Source: an uncultured Actinomycetes bacterium
GTDB taxonomy: Bacteria > Actinomycetota > Acidimicrobiia > Acidimicrobiales > Microtrichaceae
NCBI GenBank assembly: GCA_903941145.1
Contig: CAJANQ010000575.1
Coordinates: forward strand, 1 to 6,597
DNA: 6,597 bases
Direction of reading: 5' to 3'
A program made the position numbers and the translations under genes. Shown here one piece after another: positions 1 through 5,070 of the stretch; the first letter of the stretch is position 1, and every line of letters starts with the position of its first letter. The notes beneath the pieces were generated by a model. The model searched no databases. It was not told the origin of the DNA and saw only the letters and a program-made list of their open reading frames with translations.

Positions 1-222
1 CAGGTCGTGCCAACGGGACTTGGCGGCGATGAGCTCGGGTGCCGAGGAGAGCGAGTCGCCCAGGACGACGAGCGAGAACGTGGTGGGCCCTGGGCTGCCG
101 CCGGTGCCGGTGCCGGCGCCGCCCGGAGGAGGGGCCGAGGTGCACGCCGCGAGGACGAGGGACAGCGCGGCCGCGACGAGGGCGCCGACCTGGAGCCTCC
201 GGGCAGTCGCGTTTCCTCTCAC
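1..222 (-). CDS. SGNH/GDSL-type hydrolase lipoprotein, N-terminal part (cut by window edge)
   Basis: Only the first 74 codons are present; the gene continues beyond position 1. Translation gives a twin-Arg/Lys-poor N-terminus, a hydrophobic stretch at residues 12-24 and a lipobox ending LVLAAC with Cys27, so the product is probably exported and lipid-anchored. A low-complexity Gly/Pro/Thr linker (residues 28-49) follows, then FSLVVLGDSLSS (residues 49-60). The GDSL at 55-58 matches block I of SGNH/GDSL esterases and lipases, where the Ser is the nucleophile. The substrate cannot be told from this fragment. The start is GTG at 222, the only plausible initiator between the lipobox and the preceding gene. 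A TACGGT hexamer sits exactly 6 nt upstream, suggesting a leaderless start, although a GGAG abuts the GTG. The catalytic Asp-His block lies outside the window, so the enzyme call rests on block I and the lipoprotein layout. Confidence 0.72.
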   Translation of the reverse strand, partial: MRGNATARRLQVGALVAAALSLVLAACTSAPPPGGAGTGTGGSPGPTTFSLVVLGDSLSSAPELIAAKSRWHDL

Positions 223-234
223 CTCCGAACCGTA
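223..234 (-). promoter_or_regulatory. Putative leaderless promoter -10 for the SGNH lipoprotein gene
   Basis: On the minus strand TACGGT (234-229) fits the actinobacterial -10 consensus TAnnnT and is followed by exactly 6 nt before the GTG at 222. The same spacing occurs upstream of the dioxygenase and the 4067-4714 lipoprotein. No convincing -35 is visible. The 63-nt gap to the HD gene otherwise holds only GC-rich sequence and no clear terminator. Confidence 0.5.
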
Positions 235-285
235 ACTGCCCGCGGCCGCCCCGGCGAGGGAAAGTGGCGTCCGCAAGGAAATTGC

Positions 286-861
286 TCAGCCGCCGGCGAG
301 CGACTCGAGGAGCGGCCGGTAGTCGTCGAGGGCCGGCACCTCGATCCCGTCGACCTTGCCCCCGTCGTCCCATCGGCGAAGGTCCACCGCCGAGGCCGAC
401 GACGGGCTGGCTGCGAAGGCCTGGGCCTCTGCGACCGACATCGGGCCGCCCTGGAGCACGAGCGAGGCGCGAGAACCGTCCGAGAGGCCGTCGTGGTACT
501 CCGGGTCGACGGCGCAGCGGTACCGCTTGGCCCGAACGTGCAGGGCGATCGGTCCGGTCACCGAGGGCGGGAACAGCGCGGCCAGGTACCTGGCGCCGCG
601 GCCCTCGTGGCCAAGGTCCTCCGTCGAGGTGCTCCGCTGCCCGTGCTGGGCAAGGTCGAGCAGGTGGCCGACGTCGTGGAGGAGCGCCGCAGCGACGAGC
701 GCGTCGTCGGCGCCCTCGGACCGTGCCAGTGCGGCGGTCTGCAGCGCGTGGTCGAGTTGGGTGATGTCCTCGTCGTAACGGTCGTTGGCGTACGAGCGGT
801 AGAGCCCCAGGACCTCGTCGACCGACGCGGCCTGGCCGTCAGGGGCGTTGGTGGCACCCAT
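286..861 (-). CDS. PhnZ-like HD-domain diiron oxygenase (phosphonate-degradation HD protein)
   Basis: This 191-aa protein has the features of the phosphonate-associated HD family (TIGR03276/PhnZ type). PhnZ is a mixed-valent diiron oxygenase that cleaves the C-P bond of a 1-hydroxy-2-aminoethylphosphonate to release phosphate and glycine. Visible motifs, in order, are QLDH (H38), LLHDVGH (H62, D63), GHEGRGARYL (H85), HVRAKRY (H108, Lys112/Arg113), LSDGS, the diagnostic LQGGPM (residues 136-141) and RRWDD (D165/D166). These supply the expected metal ligands H, HD, H, H and D, plus the basic AKR residues that bind the phosphonate in PhnZ. The length matches PhnZ (about 190 aa). The reading frame stays open far upstream, but ATG at 861 is chosen because it overlaps the dioxygenase stop as TGATG, implying translational coupling. 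The family is firm; the exact substrate (2-AEP, a trimethylated analogue or another phosphonate) is inference. Confidence 0.88.
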   Translation of the reverse strand: MGATNAPDGQAASVDEVLGLYRSYANDRYDEDITQLDHALQTAALARSEGADDALVAAALLHDVGHLLDLAQHGQRSTSTEDLGHEGRGARYLAALFPPSVTGPIALHVRAKRYRCAVDPEYHDGLSDGSRASLVLQGGPMSVAEAQAFAASPSSASAVDLRRWDDGGKVDGIEVPALDDYRPLLESLAGG

Positions 862-1643
862 CAGACCGGCCGGCCCTGGAAGTCGTCGATCAGCGACACC
901 TGGACGAGCCCGTCGGCCCGGCCGTCGCCGGCGGCGAACCGCTCGAGCTTCTCCCGGTAGTAGTCGTCGCGCAGGTCGCCCTCGGCCAGCGCGTTGTAGG
1001 TCGGGTAGAGCGCCCGCCGGGCCCGCGCCGAGGAGTTGGGGCCGCTCCGGTGCGGGGTCCGGGAGTGGAACCAGAGCGTCTGGCCGGCCCGGACCGGTGC
1101 GGCCACCCACTCGAACGACTCGACCACCTCGGGGGCGATGCAGCCGCCGGCGTCCATGGGCAGGACCTCGGCATGCGCTCCCGAGACCACCTCGAGGCAG
1201 CCGTTCTCGACCGTGGCGTCGTCGACCGCAACCATGCACGACACGTGGCTCGCGATGAACGGGTAGGCCGGGGCGTCCTGGTGCGGCGCGTACCCGGCAC
1301 CGCCGGGCAGCTTGTAGTTGACCTTCTCCTTGTAGAGGACCGCCTGCTCCCCCACGAGCGCCGAGGCGACGTCGACCATCTGGCCCTGGGCCAGCAGCGA
1401 GCGCAGGCCGGGGTGGAACGGGGTGAAGTTCTCGCTGCGGCAGAGCTTGGGGCCGTCGTCGGTCATTTCCCGGTAATGCAGCCAGTCGCCGTCGTGGTCC
1501 GGCCACGACGCGACCTCGTCGACCCAGGACCGGAGCTCGGCCACACCGGCGTCGTCGAGCGTGTCGACCAGCACCCAGCCGTGGGTGCGGAAGTGGTCCA
1601 CCGCCGCTGCGTCGTCAGGGGTGAACGCCGTGATCTCAGCCAT
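861..1643 (-). CDS. PhyH-family Fe(II)/2-oxoglutarate dioxygenase, PhnY-like
   Basis: This 260-aa protein fits the phytanoyl-CoA dioxygenase (PhyH) family. The iron triad is H121-x-D123 in YAPHQDAPAY and H198 in RTPHRSGPN, with Arg209/Arg210 (RARRALYPTYN) as the likely 2-oxoglutarate anchor. The segment YKEKVNYKLPGG (residues 104-115) just before HxD, together with VENGCLEVVSG (145-154), is typical of substrate-specific PhyH hydroxylases. Next to a PhnZ-like HD oxygenase the natural reading is PhnY: hydroxylation at C1 of 2-aminoethylphosphonate or a relative, giving the substrate of the HD partner. Both would be cytosolic. It ends in TGATG shared with the HD start. ATG at 1643 has no Shine-Dalgarno, but TACCGT lies 6 nt upstream. 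The gap to pirin is 68 nt, so it may have its own promoter or be partly cotranscribed. No phosphonate transporter lies in the window, so the substrate remains inferred. Confidence 0.87.
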   Translation of the reverse strand: MAEITAFTPDDAAAVDHFRTHGWVLVDTLDDAGVAELRSWVDEVASWPDHDGDWLHYREMTDDGPKLCRSENFTPFHPGLRSLLAQGQMVDVASALVGEQAVLYKEKVNYKLPGGAGYAPHQDAPAYPFIASHVSCMVAVDDATVENGCLEVVSGAHAEVLPMDAGGCIAPEVVESFEWVAAPVRAGQTLWFHSRTPHRSGPNSSARARRALYPTYNALAEGDLRDDYYREKLERFAAGDGRADGLVQVSLIDDFQGRPV

Positions 1644-1655
1644 GGGCCGACGGTA
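1644..1655 (-). promoter_or_regulatory. Putative leaderless promoter -10 for the phnY/phnZ-like pair
   Basis: Minus-strand GGTACCGT, containing TACCGT (1655-1650), is followed by exactly 6 nt (CGGCCC) and the ATG at 1643. The same octamer GGTACCGT at the same spacing precedes the lipoprotein gene at 4714. A weak -35 candidate, GTCGAC, lies 18 nt further upstream. No Shine-Dalgarno is present, which supports a leaderless transcript. Confidence 0.55.
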
Positions 1656-1711
1656 CCAACCGACCCACGGCCGGTCGACGGTCCGACGTCACAGACCGGC
1701 GCGGCTGCGGG

Positions 1712-2752
1712 TCAGCCCGGGGCCGGCTCGGTGCGGCCGTCGGGGTAGCGGGCGAACCGCTGCGGGTCGTGGCCATGTGCGGGGCCGTCCTCGGGCCAGG
1801 GCCAGCCGCCGAACTCGGTGCGGCGGTAGTCGTCGAACGCCTGGCGGATCTCGTCCTCGGTGTTCATGACGAACGGTCCGTAGCGGGCGACGGGCTCGCC
1901 GATGGGCCGGCCCTGGAGCACGAGCACCTCGACCGGACCCTCCTGCTCTGGCGAGCCGTCGCCGGCCACCAGCTCGACGGCGTCGAGGCACCGGACCACG
2001 GCGCCGTGGCGGAGCGGGAGCTCCTCGCCGTCGACGGTGAGCGCAGGCCCCTCGAACGGGTAGAGGACCCGAAGGGTGTCAGGTCCTGCTGCGGCAGGCA
2101 GCGTGGTGCGCGCACCGGGCTCGAGCGTGAGCACCCAGATGGCGACGTCGCCGTGCGGGTCCGAGGCCCAGCTCTCGGGGGGAGGCGGCGGCGGTACGGC
2201 GTCGCCGTAGGCGCCCGCCACCACCGTCACCGTGGTCGTGCGGCCCGACCCGTCGACGGTCTGGACCTGGGGGATCTGGCTCCCCCACAGCATCGTGAAG
2301 TGGGGTGCGGCCATCTTGTCGGCGGCCGGGAGGTTCAACCAGATCTGGAACAGCTCGAGCGGGTTGCCGCCGTCGGTCGACAGCAGGGGGAACATCTCGG
2401 AGTGGACGATCCCCGCTCCGGCGGTCACCCACTGCACGTCACCCTGGCCGAACCGGGCGAGCGCCCCGAGCGAGTCGGAGTGGTCGCACAGGCCCTTGCG
2501 CACGAGCGTCACCGTCTCGAACCCGCGGTGCGGGTGCTGCGGGAACCCGGGCACCGACGACCCGTGGTACATCGACCAGCCGTCCTTGGACGAGAAGTCC
2601 TGGCCGATGTCCCTGCCGGCGAGCGACTCGGCCGGGGCCAGTGCGCCGTCACCCGCCGGGTACGCGTCGTCGTGGTGCGCGCAGAAGAGGAACGGGTCGA
2701 CGGTCGGCCACTGGAAGCCGAGCGGGAAGGTCTGCAGGACGGAGCCGGTCAC
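1712..2752 (-). CDS. Pirin-family bicupin protein
   Basis: This 346-aa protein has clear pirin hallmarks: FPQHPHRGFETVTLV (residues 70-84) with metal ligands H73 and H75, then HSDSLG (91-96), and GDVQWVTAGAGIVHSE with H117 and E119. The C-terminal cupin ends with the conserved RYGPFVMNT and EIxQAFDDYRRTEFGGWPWP blocks. Pirins bind iron through three His and one Glu; some have quercetin dioxygenase activity and others act as redox-linked regulators, so a specific role cannot be assigned. It is somewhat longer than the usual 280-300 aa. The inter-cupin linker contains six consecutive prolines (residues 187-192). The start is GTG at 2752, the only suitable initiator, 10 nt after the rmuC stop, so cotranscription with rmuC is likely. 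Its Shine-Dalgarno is weak. It is followed by the phosphonate-type pair, but no biochemical link is evident. Confidence 0.93.
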   Translation of the reverse strand: MTGSVLQTFPLGFQWPTVDPFLFCAHHDDAYPAGDGALAPAESLAGRDIGQDFSSKDGWSMYHGSSVPGFPQHPHRGFETVTLVRKGLCDHSDSLGALARFGQGDVQWVTAGAGIVHSEMFPLLSTDGGNPLELFQIWLNLPAADKMAAPHFTMLWGSQIPQVQTVDGSGRTTTVTVVAGAYGDAVPPPPPPESWASDPHGDVAIWVLTLEPGARTTLPAAAGPDTLRVLYPFEGPALTVDGEELPLRHGAVVRCLDAVELVAGDGSPEQEGPVEVLVLQGRPIGEPVARYGPFVMNTEDEIRQAFDDYRRTEFGGWPWPEDGPAHGHDPQRFARYPDGRTEPAPG

Positions 2753-2762
2753 GGCGCCGAGG

Positions 2763-3980
2763 CTACTGACCCAGCACGAGGGCGTCGTCGGCCGGGTCCA
2801 CGTCGGCAGGGTCGGTGACCGACGGGAGGACCAGCGCCGGTGCGGTCGCCCTCACCTCTCGAACTGCGTCGGTGAGGGGCTCGAGCGCCTTGACCTCACG
2901 GCCGCTCTTGGCCCCGAGCTCCTCGAACTTCCGCGTGGTCACGGTGACGGACCCCTCGAAGCTGCCGACGGCGTCGTTGAACGCCTTGGTCGTGGTCGCG
3001 ATGCCCCGGCCCAGCCTGGCCAGGTGGTCGGCCATGGTGCCGACCCGGTTGTGCAGCTCGGCGCCGAGCCGGGCGATCTCCTCGGAGTTCTCGGTCAGCC
3101 GGGACTCGCGCCACCCGTAGGCGACCGACTTGAGGAGCGCGACGAGCGTGGCCGGCGACGAGAGGAACACGCCCTTGGTGATGGCGCGCTCGAAGAGCGA
3201 CGGGTCGGCCTCGAACGCCTCGACCAGGAAGGCCTCGCCGGGGACGAACATCACGACCAGGTCGATGGAGCCGTCGACGACGTCGTCGTAGCGGCGGCCG
3301 GCCAGCGCGACCACGTGGTGGTCGAGCGCCTTGGCGTGGTCCTTCATGCGGGCGGCCCGCTGTTCGGGGTCGTCCATCTCGGTGGCGTCCATGAAGGCGT
3401 CGAGCGGGACCTTGGAGTCCACCACCACGGTCCGGCCGGCAGGGAGGTGCACGACCATGTCGGGACGGGAACGGCCGTCGTCGCCGTTGAACGACTTCTG
3501 CTCGGAGAAGTCGCAGTGCTCGACCATCCCGGCGAGCTCCACCACGCGGCGGAGCTGCACCTCGCCCCACGACCCGCGGGTGCGGACGTCGCGCAGTGCC
3601 GTGGACAGGCGGGTGGTGTGGCCAGCGAGGTCGGCAGCGGTCTGCTGCAGGTTGTCGAGCGTGGTGGTGACCGCCGTGCGCTCGCGGTCCATCTGGGCCA
3701 GCTTCTGGTCGAGCTCGCCGAGCTTCTGGGACACCGGGTCGACCATGGCCTTCACGGCCTGCTCCTTGGTCGCCAGGTCGGCCGCCGCCCCCTGCTGGAA
3801 CTGGCCCAGCCGCTGCTCCGCGACCTGGAGGAACTGCTCGTTGTTGGCGGTGAGGGCGTCGTTGGCCAGGCGCCGGAAGCGGTCCTCGGACGCGCCACCG
3901 CCGGCTCGGCCGACCAGCAGCCCGAGGACGGCGCCCACGACCAGGGCGACAAGGGCGACGATGAGGACGGTGGCAGACAT
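2763..3980 (-). CDS. rmuC: DNA recombination protein RmuC
   Basis: This 405-aa protein matches the RmuC family in order and length. An N-terminal transmembrane helix (residues 4-24) is followed by a long Gln/Ala-rich coiled coil (about 31-130). The RmuC core then holds GSWGEVQLRRVVELAGM (136-152), GRSRPDMVVHLP (169-180), VVVDSKVPLDA (186-195), FVPGEAFLVEAF (245-256), SPATLVALLKSVAYGWR (275-291) and IARLGAELHNR (302-312). D174, D188 and K190 fit the PD-(D/E)xK nuclease-like centre proposed for the family. RmuC is linked to limiting DNA inversions and recombination at repeats, acting at the membrane side of the cytoplasm. ATG at 3980 has TGGAG 5 nt upstream. The shared 27-nt promoter-like element lies 28 nt before the start, suggesting damage-linked control. 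It ends 10 nt before pirin. Confidence 0.95.
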   Translation of the reverse strand: MSATVLIVALVALVVGAVLGLLVGRAGGGASEDRFRRLANDALTANNEQFLQVAEQRLGQFQQGAAADLATKEQAVKAMVDPVSQKLGELDQKLAQMDRERTAVTTTLDNLQQTAADLAGHTTRLSTALRDVRTRGSWGEVQLRRVVELAGMVEHCDFSEQKSFNGDDGRSRPDMVVHLPAGRTVVVDSKVPLDAFMDATEMDDPEQRAARMKDHAKALDHHVVALAGRRYDDVVDGSIDLVVMFVPGEAFLVEAFEADPSLFERAITKGVFLSSPATLVALLKSVAYGWRESRLTENSEEIARLGAELHNRVGTMADHLARLGRGIATTTKAFNDAVGSFEGSVTVTTRKFEELGAKSGREVKALEPLTDAVREVRATAPALVLPSVTDPADVDPADDALVLGQ

Positions 3981-4008
3981 GGCGGCTCCAGACGTGTGAC
4001 GGAGCCGA

Positions 4009-4035
4009 CAGTGTCGGGGAGGGGTGTGACACGGC
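4009..4035 (-). promoter_or_regulatory. Shared promoter-like element upstream of rmuC (RecA-NDp/PafBC-like layout)
   Basis: Read on the minus strand, GTGTCACAC (4032-4024) is followed by exactly 8 nt and then GACACT (4015-4010), ending 29 nt before the rmuC ATG. The whole element recurs at 6012-6038 with one mismatch in 27. The RecA-NDp motif known from mycobacteria is TTGTCRGTG-N8-TAnnnT. Here the TGTC core, the 8-nt spacing and the A and final T of the hexamer agree, while other positions differ. The GTGTC and GACAC arms also form an inverted repeat, so an operator is an alternative reading. Confidence 0.6.
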
Positions 4036-4046
4036 CCCTGGGGCCG
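4032..4046. repeat. Perfect 15-nt palindrome next to the rmuC promoter element
   Basis: CGGCCCC and GGGGCCG flank a single central base. The palindrome lies between the lipoprotein stop and the rmuC promoter-like element, touching the latter. As RNA it could form a 5-bp stem with a 5-nt loop. It has no T tract, so it may be a U-less terminator for the lipoprotein gene or an operator. Confidence 0.4.
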
Positions 4047-4066
4047 CCATCCGGGACGGTGCCGCG

Positions 4067-4714
4067 CTACTCGCAGATGGCGACGGACGGGGTCGAGATC
4101 GACGTCACCTTCTTGGAGAACTTCTCGGCGACCAGGCCGTAGACGGGCTCGCCGCCCTTGGTGAACTGCGCGATGACCACGCCGAACATGTCGCCCGTGC
4201 CGTCGTCGGGCTCGAGGGTGTAGCCGGCGGCCTCCAACAGCTTGGTGGCGTCGTCGATCTTGGTGCCGATCGTGAGCCCCTCGACGGTGCGGCCCTCGGA
4301 GATGGTGATGCCACTCACGACGTCCTCGTCGAGCAGCACGGCGCCGGTGAGCTGGTCGGGCGTCGTGCCGGGGACCTTCAGGTCGGCGGCCTCGGCGTTG
4401 GGACCGGCGGCCTCGCAGCCCGGGCCGACGGGACCGGTCTGGCCGGTCGCTTCGAGCTCTTCCTGGGTCTGGCCGACCTTGATCTTGCCCAGCTCGTTGG
4501 GACCGAGCGCCGGCACGCCGTCGGCGGCCGCCGTCGTGGCGGGGGCCTCGGTGGTCGACACAGACGACGTGGTGGTGGTCGACGTGGCGGCCTTGGCGGT
4601 CGTGGTGGTCGACGCCTCGTCCTTCGAGGAGCTGCAGCCGACCACGGCCACGGCCAGCACGAGCAGCGGGGCCAGGGCCAGACGACGGACGGACGTGGAC
4701 GAACGCAAGGTCAT
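4067..4714 (-). CDS. Putative lipoprotein with Ser/Thr-rich linker
   Basis: This 215-aa protein has an Arg-containing N-terminus, a hydrophobic stretch (residues 12-25) and the lipobox VVGC with Cys27, so it is predicted to be secreted and lipid-anchored. A Thr/Ser/Ala-rich tether occupies about residues 28-65, followed by a small globular domain. Two stretches in this domain resemble each other and the BamE/SmpA-like pattern: GKIKVGQTQEELEATG (76-91) and GLTIGTKIDDATKLLEAAG (146-164). This suggests a duplicated BLIP/BamE-like fold, which is inference from pattern only. Cys100 and Cys214 could form a disulfide outside the membrane. I do not recognise a specific function. ATG at 4714 follows GGTACCGT by 6 nt, with no Shine-Dalgarno, implying a leaderless message. 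It ends 86 nt before the rmuC start. Confidence 0.8.
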   Translation of the reverse strand: MTLRSSTSVRRLALAPLLVLAVAVVGCSSSKDEASTTTTAKAATSTTTTSSVSTTEAPATTAAADGVPALGPNELGKIKVGQTQEELEATGQTGPVGPGCEAAGPNAEAADLKVPGTTPDQLTGAVLLDEDVVSGITISEGRTVEGLTIGTKIDDATKLLEAAGYTLEPDDGTGDMFGVVIAQFTKGGEPVYGLVAEKFSKKVTSISTPSVAICE

Positions 4715-4726
4715 GGACGCACGGTA
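4715..4726 (-). promoter_or_regulatory. Putative leaderless promoter -10 for the lipoprotein gene
   Basis: Minus-strand TACCGT (4726-4721), within GGTACCGT, is followed by 6 nt (GCGTCC) and the ATG at 4714. It is identical in octamer and spacing to the site before the PhnY-like gene. A weak -35 candidate, GTCGCC, lies 17 nt upstream. There is no Shine-Dalgarno. Confidence 0.55.
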
Positions 4727-4778
4727 CCGGCGGGCCGTCCGGCGGCGACGCCAGCTGGACAGCTCGAGGCCGGAGGCC

Positions 4779-4940
4779 TCAGAAGTCGTCGCCGTACTCG
4801 AACTTGCGGAACTCCTCGTCGGTGAGGAGGTCCTCCGGCGGGACCGTCTCCTGGTACTGCTTCCGACGGTCGAGGATCACGAGGTACGCAACGACGAGCA
4901 GCACGCCGGAAATGGCGAAGAGGAGGAGGCCCTGGTACAT
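4779..4940 (-). CDS. Small single-pass membrane protein, function unknown
   Basis: This 53-aa ORF has a convincing membrane segment, MYQGLLLFAISGVLLVVAYL (residues 1-20, continuing to about 23), followed by a positive cluster DRRKQ and an acidic cytosolic tail (PPEDLLTDEEF, then FEYGDDF at the C-terminus). The charge pattern predicts an outside N-terminus and a cytosolic C-terminus. I recognise no family. The same frame is open for about 145 codons upstream, but that part is a shadow of the ARPP-1-like gene, and ATG at 4940 fits the start of the hydrophobic segment. Upstream lie GGGGGG and then TCAGAT at 6-nt spacing, either a poor SD or a degenerate leaderless -10. It sits alone between the lipoprotein (64 nt) and the ARPP-1-like gene (130 nt). 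That it is a real gene rests on its composition and the clean topology. Confidence 0.65.
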   Translation of the reverse strand: MYQGLLLFAISGVLLVVAYLVILDRRKQYQETVPPEDLLTDEEFRKFEYGDDF

Positions 4941-4952
4941 CCCCCCATCTGA
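4941..4952 (-). promoter_or_regulatory. Weak candidate -10 before the small membrane protein
   Basis: TCAGAT (4952-4947) lies exactly 6 nt from the ATG at 4940, the spacing seen at other leaderless candidates here. It lacks the conserved A at position 2, so it is weak. The rest of the 130-nt gap (4953-5070) shows no gene and no clear terminator. Confidence 0.22.
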
Positions 4953-5070
4953 CCACACCCGCGGCCGCGTCGGGAACCGAGCGGTCGAGGAACGTCGGCC
5001 GGAACCGCAGGATGTCCCACGGCCCCGGCCACGCCTCCACCCTTCCGGGGTGACCTGGTGCCCTGTCGGC

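Noticed and set aside
7..960. 317-aa open frame on the plus strand
   Set aside because: It is antisense to the SGNH, HD and dioxygenase genes; its length is explained by very high GC and the Arg/Gly-rich translation has no recognisable motif.
862..1506. Upstream extension of the HD protein frame to give a 406-aa protein
   Set aside because: The extension is the out-of-frame shadow of the dioxygenase. The HD family is about 190 aa and the ATG at 861 overlaps the dioxygenase stop.
1712..2752. Pirin as part of the phosphonate pathway
   Set aside because: It is cotranscribed more plausibly with rmuC (10-nt gap), the dioxygenase has its own promoter-like site, and pirin is not a known partner of PhnY/PhnZ.
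4009..4035. LexA/SOS box
   Set aside because: It has no GAAC-N4-GTTC type core; the half-sites are GTGTC/GACAC.
2232..4142. 636-aa open frame on the plus strand
   Set aside because: It lies antisense to pirin and rmuC, has shadow-type composition (His/Val/Leu/Arg/Gly-rich, no domain pattern), and both minus-strand genes beneath it show unmistakable family motifs.
4711..5040. 109-aa minus-strand frame starting MEAWPGPWDIL
   Set aside because: The first 30 residues look passable, but it overlaps the small membrane protein in another frame and becomes Pro/Arg-rich; no start signal or family pattern.
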